Positions 15,164-23,758 of a DNA stretch of 64,000 nucleotides are shown here, in pieces. The position numbers were made by a program, and so were the translations under genes. Below the pieces are notes generated by a model. The model made no database searches. It was not told the DNA's origin and worked only from the letters and a program-made list of their open reading frames with translations. This stretch comes from Nitratireductor alexandrii (lineage in GTDB: Bacteria > Pseudomonadota > Alphaproteobacteria > Rhizobiales > Rhizobiaceae). Numbering within the stretch: position 1 is the stretch's first letter; each line of letters starts with the position of its first letter. Location: NCBI RefSeq assembly GCF_004000215.1, contig NZ_RBVY01000001.1:372001-436000 (forward strand), given 5' to 3'.

Positions 15164-16942
15164 ATGGCGAAATTGCACCGGCGCGGCCCCGTCTACTACG
15201 TAGTTCTCAACGTCCCGACCGACCTTCAGACCGCCATGGGCTGCAAGCAGAAATGGATTTCGCTGCGCACGAAGGATCGCAAGGAGGCCACGCGCCGGCA
15301 GGCGGCCGTGATCGACGAATGGATGGCGACTTTCGACGAGTTGCGTCGACGCCGCGACCTGACCGACGCGGACATCGCCGGTGCCGTCTGGGAACACTAC
15401 ACGTCCAAGATGGACGAAGGCGATCGGGAACGCGCCAGCCGTCCGACGACAGCGCAGATCGACGACGCCATTGAGAAGGCCGGAGTGGCCGCGATCCGCT
15501 CAGGCGCTCACAAGGCTGGTCCGATCGCCATGATCAACGCCATGGCCGAAGTCGAAACTCTCGCCAACAAGGCTACGTGGGCGGCGAGACGCCGGGCAGC
15601 CCGGCTAAACAGATTGCGGTCTGATCTGGCGTCTGGCGACACGCGCCTCATTGAACCAGACGCCGATCGCTTCCTCGCCAAGCACGGCTTCACCATCGAA
15701 AACGGCAGCGAACTCTATCGCGAGCTTTGCCACAAGCTTATGCGCGCCGACATCGAGCAGCTTGAGCGAAATGCCGAGCGCGATCGCGGCGACTATACCG
15801 GCAAGCCTAGCGACCCGATCGTGGTCGAGCCGGCAGAAATGCCCGACAGGCCGGACGCGGGCGGCGAGCGGATCATGCCGCTGTTCGACAAATACGAAGC
15901 CGAGAACCCGAATAGCATCCGGCCGGAGACGTTCAAGCAGGCCCGCCGCGACGTGCAGCATTTTTCTGACTTCGTAGGGCCGCGCGTGCGCGTGTCCAAG
16001 ATCGACAGGCGCATGGTGCGCGAATGGAAGGACTTGCTTACACAGTGGCCTGTCAAGGCGGCAGACACAGCCGCGTTCGAGGGGCTGAGCGTCAAAGAGA
16101 TCATCGCGGCCAACAACAGGCTTGAGCGGCCCAAGCCTGCGATCACGCGCAATACTATCCGCCGCTACATGGCCAGCCTCAGCGGCTTCTGTCGTTGGCT
16201 CGTCGTGCACGACTATCTAGCGGCGAACCCGGTCACGGACATGCTGCCGAAAAAGAACGGGCCGGCGAACAAGCGCCGCACCTTCACCGATGACGCGCTG
16301 TCCGCCCTGTTCACGTCGCCGCTCTTCACGACATGCAAAAGTGACGTTTGGCGCGATGTCGACAAGCCCGGCAACGTCGCAGTGCGCGATCACCGTTACT
16401 GGATTCCCTATGTAATGCTCTACAGCGGGGCGAGGCCCGGAGAGATCGCGCAACTGCATGTTGACGACGTGCGGCAGACTCACGGCGTCTGGATCATGCA
16501 TATCACCGAAGAAGGCGAAGGCCGGAAGAGAACCAAGACCAAGGGCTCAATGCGTGTCGTGCCGATCCACGACGAACTCGCCAAGCTGGGCTTTGTCGAG
16601 CATTGCCAGCGCATGGCCGCTGCCGGGCACAAGCAGGTGTTCCCGGAAGTCGACATTCCCGAAGAAGGGCAGGTCGCGGCAGCCTTCTCGCGCGAGTTCA
16701 ATCGCTATCTGGCCAAGATCGGCGTCAAGACGGGCACCGACATCGTGACATACAGCTTGCGGCATACGTTCATCGGTCGAGCGCGGGACGCCGGATTCTT
16801 GGACGAAGAAATCGGGACCGTCGTCGGACACGACAAGCCAACGATGACCGGCCGATACGGAACCGAACATAGCGGCTCACTGAAGCGGCGCGCGACGTTG
16901 GTGAACAAAGTGCGGTATCCGACGATCGAAGCTAGATCATAA
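15164..16942 (+). CDS. Tyrosine-type site-specific integrase
   Basis: The ATG at 15164 (MAKLHRRGPVYYVV) is preferred over one at 15125, which lies inside the arm-type repeats. About 592 residues are encoded, long for the family. The N-terminal part resembles phage integrases with a DUF6538-like start (YYVVLNVPTDLQTAMG). A core-binding domain spans about 240-370. The catalytic domain has Arg in SGARPGEIAQL, His and Arg in YSLRHTFIGR, His in VGHDKPTMTGRYG and the nucleophile Tyr within the same stretch. It would catalyse integration into and excision from the tRNA-Gln site. Confidence 0.95.
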   Translation: MAKLHRRGPVYYVVLNVPTDLQTAMGCKQKWISLRTKDRKEATRRQAAVIDEWMATFDELRRRRDLTDADIAGAVWEHYTSKMDEGDRERASRPTTAQIDDAIEKAGVAAIRSGAHKAGPIAMINAMAEVETLANKATWAARRRAARLNRLRSDLASGDTRLIEPDADRFLAKHGFTIENGSELYRELCHKLMRADIEQLERNAERDRGDYTGKPSDPIVVEPAEMPDRPDAGGERIMPLFDKYEAENPNSIRPETFKQARRDVQHFSDFVGPRVRVSKIDRRMVREWKDLLTQWPVKAADTAAFEGLSVKEIIAANNRLERPKPAITRNTIRRYMASLSGFCRWLVVHDYLAANPVTDMLPKKNGPANKRRTFTDDALSALFTSPLFTTCKSDVWRDVDKPGNVAVRDHRYWIPYVMLYSGARPGEIAQLHVDDVRQTHGVWIMHITEEGEGRKRTKTKGSMRVVPIHDELAKLGFVEHCQRMAAAGHKQVFPEVDIPEEGQVAAAFSREFNRYLAKIGVKTGTDIVTYSLRHTFIGRARDAGFLDEEIGTVVGHDKPTMTGRYGTEHSGSLKRRATLVNKVRYPTIEARS

Positions 16943-17046
16943 ATCATCACGAAAATCAATGGAAAAGATTCCTATTTAGTCAATTATAGAGACTATTTTC
17001 CTATCTAAAACACTGTTACAATATCCTTGAAATGGAATTGTAGCAT

Positions 17047-18285
17047 ATGCGTTGGCGTGATCTTCTGAGTTGGCTACCAGCGAGCGGAACCGAAAAGAAA
17101 GCGGTTCCGCTTTCTGATTCATCGGTGTTCGAAATCTTCGGAAGCAGCCCGACGATTTCCGGTCAGAACATCAACCCGTCGACCGCTATTCGCGTGCCAG
17201 CGGTCTATTCAGCGGTCACGCTCATAACCAGCGCGATCGGCTCATTGCCCGCGAAGCTGTTCCGGGAAGCGGACGGCGGCAAGCAGACCGCCAAGGATCA
17301 TCCCGCCTATCGCCTTGTCCATGATGAGGCAAATGACTGGACTTCAGCCGGCAAGTTGCGCTCGCAACTGACGGCAGACGCGCTATTGCGCGGCAACGGC
17401 TATGCCTTCGCCAATCGTGTCGACGGCCGCGTCGTCGAGTTCATCCGGCTCGACCCGAACGCCACGTCGATCGAATGCGAAGACAGCGGCGAGCCGGTCT
17501 ATGTGCATCGCGACAAGGAAGGCCGTGAAGTCCGCTACGACTATCGCGACATTCTGCATGTCGAAGTGCCGCTTGGCATCTCGCCGATCACTGCCGGGCG
17601 CGAGTCGATCGGTCTAGCGGTCGACATCGAACAGGCTGCCGGCCGCGTGTTCGCAGGCGGCGCTCGACCGACTGCGATCTTCAAGCACGAAAAGGCCAAG
17701 GGCGGCGAAAGCGGCGCGGCGGAAGTCAAGGCGATCAAGCAAGCCTATCGCACGGCAACAGCGTCCGGCCAGTTCACCGAGCCGATGTTCCTTGATGGCG
17801 GCTGGACCTATGACGAAGCCAAATACTCGCCGCTTGATCCCGCGTTTTTCGAAACCATGCGCAAGGAACAGGTGGTCGAGATTGCGCGCCTGTTCCGCGT
17901 GCCGCCGCACCTGCTTTTCGAGCTTTCCCGCGCCACATGGTCGAACGCCGAAGAGATGTTCCAATCGTTCCTGACGCTAACGCTACGCCCTTGGCTGGAC
18001 GAATGGGAAGCAGCCTATCAGCGCGTGCTGCTGTCGTCGGAAGAGCGTGCTGCCGGTCATTATGTCGAGTTTGTCGTCGACGACCTTTTGACTTCGAATG
18101 CCGCGACCCGTGCAAAGACCTATCAGGCATATCGCCAGATGGGCGCGATGACGGCGAACGAGGTTCGCAGCGGGCTCAATCTGCCGCCGATCGACGGCGG
18201 CGACACGCTGGCAAATCCCAACATCACACCCGGCGCGCCGCCCGCCGACAACGACAACCCTGCCAACGGCGAGGAAGCCGCATGA
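17047..18285 (+). CDS. Phage portal protein, HK97 family
   Basis: The 412-residue protein has the HK97/GTA gp3 pattern: INPSTAIRVPAVYSAVTLI near the N-terminus, a DALLRGNGYAF strand, DILHVEVP, FRVPPHLLFELSRATWSNAEE, and FLTLTLRPWLDEWEAAYQR. It forms the dodecameric DNA gate at one vertex of the capsid. It is the first gene of a tightly packed rightward cluster; its stop overlaps the next start as ATGA. About 100 bp of unusually AT-rich sequence precede it and probably hold the promoter. Confidence 0.95.
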   Translation: MRWRDLLSWLPASGTEKKAVPLSDSSVFEIFGSSPTISGQNINPSTAIRVPAVYSAVTLITSAIGSLPAKLFREADGGKQTAKDHPAYRLVHDEANDWTSAGKLRSQLTADALLRGNGYAFANRVDGRVVEFIRLDPNATSIECEDSGEPVYVHRDKEGREVRYDYRDILHVEVPLGISPITAGRESIGLAVDIEQAAGRVFAGGARPTAIFKHEKAKGGESGAAEVKAIKQAYRTATASGQFTEPMFLDGGWTYDEAKYSPLDPAFFETMRKEQVVEIARLFRVPPHLLFELSRATWSNAEEMFQSFLTLTLRPWLDEWEAAYQRVLLSSEERAAGHYVEFVVDDLLTSNAATRAKTYQAYRQMGAMTANEVRSGLNLPPIDGGDTLANPNITPGAPPADNDNPANGEEAA

Positions 18286-18617
18286 CGCACGTCGCATTCT
18301 TCGGCGACGGCGAGCGCCCTTTTGCCTTGCCGCTTAACGAGACGCGCCAGCTTGAGCGCGCGACCGGCCACGGCATCGGCCGGCTGTGCAAGATCGTCTT
18401 CGCACGCGAGTTCGCCATCGCGGATCTAACAGAAACGATCCGCTGGGCGCTGATCGGCGGCGGCGCATCACCGAAAGAGGCCGCTGACCTTATCGCGGCA
18501 TATGCCGACAACCGGCCGATCGCCGAACTGCTCACCGTCGTCGTGCCGATCCTCGAATCCGCGTTCTTCGGCGACACCCAAGCCGACCCCGCCAACGACG
18601 AGACAGCCAATGGATAA
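18282..18617 (+). CDS. Gene transfer agent gp10-like protein (tail tube-associated/TAC family)
   Basis: The start at 18282 overlaps the portal stop (ATGA). The 111-residue product starts MTHVAFFGDGERPFALPLNETRQLE. It shows the compact pattern of GTA gp10-type proteins: a regulator-like beta pair, the helix LERATGHGIGRL, then IRWALIGGGASPKEA. In GTAs and related siphophages this family acts with the tail tube or its chaperone. Its position between portal and capsid is unusual. The family call is by pattern only. Confidence 0.65.
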   Translation: MTHVAFFGDGERPFALPLNETRQLERATGHGIGRLCKIVFAREFAIADLTETIRWALIGGGASPKEAADLIAAYADNRPIAELLTVVVPILESAFFGDTQADPANDETANG

Positions 18618-20199
18618 GCTCGAAATCAAGGCCAGCTTCACGGTCGACGACACCGGCACCATCACCGGCATCGCATGGCCGTTCGGCTCAGCCGATCGGG
18701 TCGGCGATGTCATTCACAAGGGCGCGTTCAAGGTGTCGGCGGCAATGCCGATTCTGTTCGAACACGACCCCGATCGTGTCGTCGGCACATGGGAGTCGGT
18801 CAACGAGACGGACGCCGGCCTTGAGGCGAAGGGGCGGCTCTTCGTCGACGGCGTGCCGCGTGCCCGTGATGTATACGGCCGGCTGCGCAATGGCCGCGTC
18901 AACGGCCTGTCGATCGGCTTCCGGGCCGGCGAGACGAAGGCACGCCCCGGCGGCGGCCGCGACATCTATTCCCTGCACGTCTCTGAAATCTCGATCGTCG
19001 CGAACCCGTGCCACCCGGACGCGCGCATTCACTCAGTCAAGTCCGCAGGTGGCGCGGCGTCCCCCGAAAAGGAAATCGACATGGAAAATGCAGAAGTGAA
19101 GGAAGACCAGCCGGAGCCGAAGGCCGAGGCGAAAGCCGAGCCGGTGATCGACAAGAAAGAGTTCGACGCCATGAAGGCCCGGCTCGACAAGCTGGAAGCC
19201 AAGAGCAAGCGGCCCGTGGCCGCGAACAACAACCAGCCGGTCGCCGACAACGACAACGTCGAAACCAAGGCGTTTAGCCTCTACACCCGGCGCGGGCTGG
19301 AACAGATGGACCCCGATGAGCGCAAGGCGCTAACCGTGGGCACCTCAGCGACTGCCGGATACCTGGCACCGGAGACGTTCGCGGCCGAACTCATCAAGCA
19401 GCTAAAGGAATTCAGCCCTATTCGGCAATATGCGCGCGTCGTCACGATCGGCGCGCCGGAAACGAAGTATCCTCGCCGCGTCGGCTCGCCGACGGCCTAT
19501 TGGGTCGGTGAGAACGACAACCGCACGGCCTCGCAGGGCAGCTACGAACAGATCGCCATCAAGCCGCACGAACTGGCGACCTACACGGACGTTTCTGCCC
19601 AGCTTCTGGAAGACAACGCCTATGATCTGGAAGGCGAGCTTCAGCGCGAGTTCGCGGAAGCTTTCGCGACTGCCGAGGGCGCGGCATTCGTGGCCGGCAC
19701 CGGCGATAACAACAACCAGCCGACCGGCCTTCTGGTCAACGCCGATATCGCCGAAATCCTGACCGGCGAAGCGTCGAGCTTCCCGGCAGCGAACCCGGCC
19801 GATGTTCTGATCACCATGTATCACGGCTTGCCGACGACGCATGCGCAGCGCGGCGTGTGGATGATGAACCGCAACACGCTGGCCACGATCCGCAAGTGGA
19901 AGGATAGCGACGGCCGCTATCTCGTCATTGACCCGATCACCGACGGCATGCCGATCACCATGCTGGGCCGGCCGATCGTCGAATGCCTCGACATGCCCGA
20001 CATCGAAGCCGACGCCTACCCGATCGTGTTCGGCGACCTTCAGGGCTACCGGATCATCGACCGCATTCAGCTTCAGGTGCTGCGCGACCCGTTCAGCCGC
20101 GCGACCAATGGCGAAATCCGCTTCCACGCGCGCCGACGCACGGGCGGTGACGTCACGCACCCGGATCGCTTCCTCAAGCTCAAAGTCGCTGCGGCGTAA
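18610..20199 (+). CDS. Fused HK97 prohead protease and major capsid protein
   Basis: The ATG at 18610 overlaps the previous gene by 8 bases. The 529-residue product combines two usually separate proteins. Residues 1 to about 155 are an HK97 prohead protease: ASFTVDDTGTITGIAWPFG, FEHDPDRVVGTW with a candidate catalytic His, GLSIGF with a candidate Ser, and EISIVANPCHPDARI. An acidic Lys/Glu/Ala-rich coiled linker (about 160-210) corresponds to the scaffolding delta domain. Residues about 225-529 are the HK97-fold capsid protein (TSATAGYLAPETFAAEL, YPRRVGSPTAYWVGE). Self-cleavage after assembly would separate the parts. Confidence 0.93.
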   Translation: MDKLEIKASFTVDDTGTITGIAWPFGSADRVGDVIHKGAFKVSAAMPILFEHDPDRVVGTWESVNETDAGLEAKGRLFVDGVPRARDVYGRLRNGRVNGLSIGFRAGETKARPGGGRDIYSLHVSEISIVANPCHPDARIHSVKSAGGAASPEKEIDMENAEVKEDQPEPKAEAKAEPVIDKKEFDAMKARLDKLEAKSKRPVAANNNQPVADNDNVETKAFSLYTRRGLEQMDPDERKALTVGTSATAGYLAPETFAAELIKQLKEFSPIRQYARVVTIGAPETKYPRRVGSPTAYWVGENDNRTASQGSYEQIAIKPHELATYTDVSAQLLEDNAYDLEGELQREFAEAFATAEGAAFVAGTGDNNNQPTGLLVNADIAEILTGEASSFPAANPADVLITMYHGLPTTHAQRGVWMMNRNTLATIRKWKDSDGRYLVIDPITDGMPITMLGRPIVECLDMPDIEADAYPIVFGDLQGYRIIDRIQLQVLRDPFSRATNGEIRFHARRRTGGDVTHPDRFLKLKVAAA

Positions 20200-20214
20200 G
20201 CGAGGAACACGATC

Positions 20215-20811
20215 ATGCGGCTCGCATCTGACGATTTCGTAGTTCTGCGCGGCAACCAAGCTGTGCGGCTGCGGCCGTCTTTGCGGGCCGCAATCCTGCT
20301 GCTGCGCAAGCACAGCTTCGGCAAGCTTATTGAGGGCGTCGAGACGGCGAACGTCACCGTCATGACCGATATCTTGACGACGGGCGGCGACATCATCGAA
20401 GGCGAGGCACTTATGAGCGTCAAGCTCACCGATGGCATCGCCCAATTCGGGGATCTACAGAATCTGCTCTTGCACTACCTCGCCGCGACGTTCGGCGTTG
20501 ATGGCGAGGTAGATCATCCGGCGGAAGAGAAGTTCCGGGCCGGCGATGTGCACGGCATGGAAACGGCGCTCAATGGCCTTTTCGAGATCGGCACCGGCTG
20601 GTTAGGCTGGTGCGCTGCCGATACCTGGGCCGCAACGCCCGGCGAGATCATCGCAGCCCAGCGCGGCATGATCGCCAAGCTTAAGGCTGTTCACGGCACG
20701 GCCGATGAACTCGCCTATGACCCCCGCGAAGAAGTAGCACCGGAAACCGTTCTAGAAGGTATCGACAAGCTCAAGGCAAGCGCCCGACGCGGCGCGAGGC
20801 AGGCCGCCTAA
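20215..20811 (+). CDS. Possible tail assembly chaperone-like protein
   Basis: This 198-residue protein follows the capsid gene by 15 bp. Its first 65 residues (FVVLRGNQAVRLRPSLRAA, then TDILTTGGDII) resemble the start of GTA gp10-type proteins. A later segment (GWLGWCAADTWAATPGEIIAAQ) resembles the tail assembly chaperone motif. This could be a second, fused member of that family. I cannot confirm the function. The C-terminus is Ala/Arg-rich and basic. Confidence 0.5.
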   Translation: MRLASDDFVVLRGNQAVRLRPSLRAAILLLRKHSFGKLIEGVETANVTVMTDILTTGGDIIEGEALMSVKLTDGIAQFGDLQNLLLHYLAATFGVDGEVDHPAEEKFRAGDVHGMETALNGLFEIGTGWLGWCAADTWAATPGEIIAAQRGMIAKLKAVHGTADELAYDPREEVAPETVLEGIDKLKASARRGARQAA

Positions 20812-21158
20812 TGCCGCGTCGTGTGCCCCGCATATGCGCCTGTCAGAAGGTCGTGCCAGCCGGCGAGCGCTGTGCTTGCCAGGTCAAGCAGGATCGCGCC
20901 CGCAAGGCCCGCCACGATGCGCGCCGGCCGTCTGCACGTGAGCGCGGCTATACGGCCGAATGGGAACGCGCGCGGGCTGACTATCTGCGCAGGCACCCGT
21001 TCTGCATGCACAATCGCTGCGGCCGGCCGGCTACCGTCGTGCATCACGTCAAGCCCCATAGAGGCGACAAGCGCCTGTTCTGGGATCGCTCCAATTGGAT
21101 GCCTGCCTGTCAGCCCTGCCATGACGGGCCGCTACAAGCGCAGGAGCGCAGGCGATGA
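20811..21158 (+). CDS. HNH endonuclease
   Basis: The 115-residue protein has an HNH motif with Cys pairs: FCMHNRCGRPATVVHHVKPHRG, then NWMPACQPCHDG. The basic N-terminus begins with CACQKVV. It starts at the last base of the preceding gene's stop and is followed by a four-base overlap, so it is a regular member of the operon. HNH proteins of this size near terminases stimulate DNA cleavage at packaging in HK97-like phages. Here it is 2.5 kb from the terminase genes, but a packaging role is the best guess. Confidence 0.88.
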   Translation: MPRRVPRICACQKVVPAGERCACQVKQDRARKARHDARRPSARERGYTAEWERARADYLRRHPFCMHNRCGRPATVVHHVKPHRGDKRLFWDRSNWMPACQPCHDGPLQAQERRR

Positions 21159-21496
21159 CCCGCGCCGAACGTGCCCGCCTTATCGACCGGCTTGAGTTCG
21201 AAGCCGAGTGCCGCGCTGCCCGTGCGCGTGCCCTTCGGCATGTCGAGACGCGGCAACAGGAGGAAGCTGAGCGCGTCGCGGACTGGATAGGCAAGGAACC
21301 ACCGCCCACCTTCATCACGCGCCCGAAGCTGGGCCGCAAGCCGAAGCTCTATGAGCACGCCGGCGAGCGCAAATCGCTCAGCGAATGGGCTGAAATCGCT
21401 GGCGTGACCTATCGCACGCTTCAACGACGCATTCGCACCGGCATGCCGTTTCATACCGCAATCACCATGAAACCGCATGGGCGGCAAGCCACATGA
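21155..21496 (+). CDS. Small protein with helix-turn-helix-like segment, unknown function
   Basis: The gene overlaps its upstream neighbour by four bases. The 113-residue product has an N-terminal Arg/Glu-rich coiled helix (about 1-50) and a C-terminal segment, SLSEWAEIAGVTYRTLQRRI, with the spacing of a small DNA-binding helix-turn-helix. The next gene contains two segments of the same type (AEWALDYGIPASLILTRL and AEWAKITGISQCVLRDRI). A role in DNA recognition during packaging or in late regulation is possible; neither is shown. Confidence 0.6.
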   Translation: MTRAERARLIDRLEFEAECRAARARALRHVETRQQEEAERVADWIGKEPPPTFITRPKLGRKPKLYEHAGERKSLSEWAEIAGVTYRTLQRRIRTGMPFHTAITMKPHGRQAT

Positions 21497-21921
21497 CCCG
21501 CGACGACCTTCTCACCATGAACGGCGTCACACAGCCGATCGCAGAATGGGCGCTCGACTACGGCATCCCTGCCAGCCTGATCTTGACACGGCTGAACAGG
21601 GGCATGTCGACCGCGCGGGCGATAACGAAACCGATGCGTGCGAAGCCGGGCGATCAATTACCCGAACCACCCTCGACGCCTGAGACCTACGAGTTCGACG
21701 GCCAAGCGCATACGATCGCGGAGTGGGCGAAGATTACCGGCATTTCACAATGCGTGTTGCGCGATCGAATCCGCGCCGGTTGGCAGATCAAGCGCGTGCT
21801 CACAACGCCCACCAAGAGGGGGCGGGTCTCCAATTTTTCCGCGTCTATGGGGACCGGCGCGGGGAGCGACGTGCAAGCGATGCCGAAAATGGGTTTTTCT
21901 GAAATCGAGGACTCACCATGA
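21493..21921 (+). CDS. Protein with two helix-turn-helix-like repeats, unknown function
   Basis: The 142-residue protein overlaps both neighbours by four bases. It contains two copies of the motif 'I-AEWA-x-x-x-GI-x-x-x-x-x-x-R', at about residues 16-40 and 70-95. Each is followed by an RAITKP- or KRVLTTP-like tail. The preceding gene has one copy, so the pair probably arose by duplication. The last 40 residues are polar and low in structure. I do not recognise a named family. Confidence 0.6.
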   Translation: MTRDDLLTMNGVTQPIAEWALDYGIPASLILTRLNRGMSTARAITKPMRAKPGDQLPEPPSTPETYEFDGQAHTIAEWAKITGISQCVLRDRIRAGWQIKRVLTTPTKRGRVSNFSASMGTGAGSDVQAMPKMGFSEIEDSP

Positions 21922-22208
21922 TCGCGACCGCCAACGACCTACGCGAGCAACTGAATATCGAGCCGGGGTTCGAGGCAGACGACTTCCTTGAGCGGAAGAT
22001 CGCTGCCGCTGAAAACTGGATTGAAAGCTTCATCGGCACGCCGCTCGCCGAACTCGACCCGCTGCCGGCGAGCATTACGGAAGCCGTGCTTCAGCTTGCC
22101 GCGCATCTCTATGAGAACCGCGAAGCGACCCTTGTCGGCGTGTCCGGCTCGGAACTGCCGTTCGGCGTGGTCGATCTGATCCGGCCGCATCGCGTCTGGG
22201 AAATCTGA
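21918..22208 (+). CDS. Head-tail connector protein (gp6-like)
   Basis: The 96-residue helical protein has the pattern of HK97 gp6/GTA gp6-type DNA packaging connectors: LREQLNIEPGFEADDFLERKIAAAENWIESFIG, then ITEAVLQLAAHLYENREA and a C-terminal PFGVVDLIRPHRVW. Such proteins form a ring below the portal. It overlaps the previous gene by four bases and is followed after 2 bp by the gp10-type gene, the usual order for this module. Confidence 0.88.
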   Translation: MIATANDLREQLNIEPGFEADDFLERKIAAAENWIESFIGTPLAELDPLPASITEAVLQLAAHLYENREATLVGVSGSELPFGVVDLIRPHRVWEI

Positions 22209-22210
22209 CC

Positions 22211-22630
22211 ATGGCCAGATCAAAGCAAGTCGCGCGGATACAGCGCCGCCTAGAAGCGATTCCCGCCGAAGTGCGCAAGGCCGTCGAGCCGAGCCTGACG
22301 AAATCCGCCAACGAACTCGCCGGCATGATGCGCCAGCTTGCGCCTGAAGACGAAGGCGACCTTAAGGCGTCGATCGTGGCGACCCCGCCCGGCGAACAGA
22401 CCCCGGCCTATTCGCAGCCGGGCGGCGAGCGCGTTGCCGGCGAGTTAGAGGCGATCGTCACGGTTGGCAACAGTGATGTCCGCTATCCCCACCTACAGGA
22501 ATACGGAACCAGTGAGCATGATGCGCAGCCGTTTTTCTGGCCGTCGGTGCGGCTACTCAAGAAGCGGATCAACAACCGGACCAAGCGCGCCATCGCCAAG
22601 GCTGTCCGCGACCATTGGGGGCGCGGATGA
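22211..22630 (+). CDS. HK97 gp10-family head-tail joining protein
   Basis: The 139-residue protein starts with a basic helical region (SKQVARIQRRLEAIPAEVRKAV) and continues with LAPEDEGDLKASI, then VRYPHLQEYGTSEHDAQPFFWPSVR. The last stretch is the typical Glu-Tyr-Gly-Thr / Pro-Phe-x-x-Pro signature of the gp10 family. These proteins finish the neck and link head to tail. It overlaps the next gene by four bases. Confidence 0.9.
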   Translation: MARSKQVARIQRRLEAIPAEVRKAVEPSLTKSANELAGMMRQLAPEDEGDLKASIVATPPGEQTPAYSQPGGERVAGELEAIVTVGNSDVRYPHLQEYGTSEHDAQPFFWPSVRLLKKRINNRTKRAIAKAVRDHWGRG

Positions 22631-23040
22631 TCGAACCATCGCTTGCACTACAGGCCGGCATCCGCGCGCACTTGAACGCAGATGCGACCGTGAGCGCCCT
22701 TGTCCCGGCGGACCATATTCGCGCCGGCTCAAGCCGCCCGGAACAACTGCCTTGCGTCAACATGGCCGGCGCGCAGACGGTCTTTCTCGGTGGTGCTGCC
22801 GGGGGGCAATATGCGGCGCGCGTATTCCTTGACCTGCACATATGGGCGATCGAAGCCGGCGCTGATACTGCTAGGTCGATCGCGTTCGCGGCGAAGAAAT
22901 CATTGCTGACGTGGCCGGCGCTCGCCGATAGCGAGCTTGACAAGTTCGCCGTCACGCACGCGCTGTTTCCGCGCGACCCTGACCCGCAATACGGCCACGG
23001 CATTTTGAAGGTCGAGGCCGTCATCCGGTGGGTATTGTGA
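22627..23040 (+). CDS. DUF3168 tail terminator-like protein
   Basis: The ATG at 22627 overlaps the previous stop (ATGA). The product has 137 residues (MIEPSLALQAGIRAHLNADATVSALV) and follows the DUF3168 pattern, including ARVFLDLHIWA in the middle and a C-terminal ILKVEAVIRWVL strand. In GTAs and lambda-like phages this family caps the tail tube and joins it to the head. Its presence implies that the ancestor had a siphovirus tail. Confidence 0.82.
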   Translation: MIEPSLALQAGIRAHLNADATVSALVPADHIRAGSSRPEQLPCVNMAGAQTVFLGGAAGGQYAARVFLDLHIWAIEAGADTARSIAFAAKKSLLTWPALADSELDKFAVTHALFPRDPDPQYGHGILKVEAVIRWVL

Positions 23041-23348
23041 TGCGCGCCGGCAAACTCGACCGACAGATTACCATCGAACGCGAGACAGAAACCGTGTCTG
23101 CGACCGGTGCAGTCAGCACCACCTGGGCAGAATTTGCCACAGTGCGCGCTGAGATCGTGCAGCGCTCGACCGATGAGTTCCTGAGCGGCTTCGGCGAGGA
23201 CGAAGCGACGGGCATCGTCTTTCGCATTCGCTACCTCGCCGGCATCACCACGGCTGATCGGGTCGTTCACGCCGGCACCGCATACGACATTGGCGAGATC
23301 GTCGAGATCGGCCGAAGGCGGGCGCTAGAACTGCGGGCAAAGACCTAA
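23040..23348 (+). CDS. Phage head-tail adaptor (SPP1 gp16/HK97 gp-type)
   Basis: The ATG at 23040 overlaps the previous TGA by one base. The 102-residue beta-rich protein begins MRAGKLDRQITIERETE and contains AEIVQRSTDEFLSGFGEDEATGIVFRIRYLAG. This is the characteristic start and middle of the head-tail adaptor family that closes the connector after packaging. The gene order around it (gp6, gp10, DUF3168, adaptor) is the neck module. Confidence 0.85.
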   Translation: MRAGKLDRQITIERETETVSATGAVSTTWAEFATVRAEIVQRSTDEFLSGFGEDEATGIVFRIRYLAGITTADRVVHAGTAYDIGEIVEIGRRRALELRAKT

Positions 23349-23758
23349 TGCGCGGTAAAAAGCCATCGAACATCGCGCCGGGCACGTCGCCGGTGACGAA
23401 GGTGCCTGCCCCGCCTTCCTACCTGTCCAAGGACGCCAAGGCCGAATGGCGACGGGTCGCGCCAATCTTGATTGACGAGCGCAAGGTGCTGACGGTCGCC
23501 GATCTTGCCGTGCTTGAGAACTTCGTGATCGCCACGGGCACCATGCGCGAGGCGCACCGCGCGCTGAATCAGGAAGGCATGGTCCTGCCGAACGGCAAGC
23601 GGCATCCGGCCTACGGCATCCTGAGCGCTGCGCAACAGCAACAGCTTCGATGCGCCGGCGAGCTTGGCCTTACGCCTTCGGCGCGGTCGCGTGCCGCGAT
23701 GATGGAACAAGGCGACGATGACGCCGACAGCCCCCTCGCCGTGGGGCGCGGCCGATGA
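23348..23758 (+). CDS. Terminase small subunit, P27 family
   Basis: The 136-residue protein has the P27 signature: a P-rich start (SNIAPGTSPVTKVPAPPSYL), SKDAKAEWRRVAPILIDERKVLTVADLAVLENF, and a C-terminal NPAY-like GKRHPAYGILSAAQQQQLRCAGELGLTPSARSR. The small subunit recognises the packaging site on phage DNA. The gene abuts its neighbours and overlaps the large-subunit gene by four bases. Finding terminase genes after, not before, the head genes is unusual. Confidence 0.92.
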   Translation: MRGKKPSNIAPGTSPVTKVPAPPSYLSKDAKAEWRRVAPILIDERKVLTVADLAVLENFVIATGTMREAHRALNQEGMVLPNGKRHPAYGILSAAQQQQLRCAGELGLTPSARSRAAMMEQGDDDADSPLAVGRGR

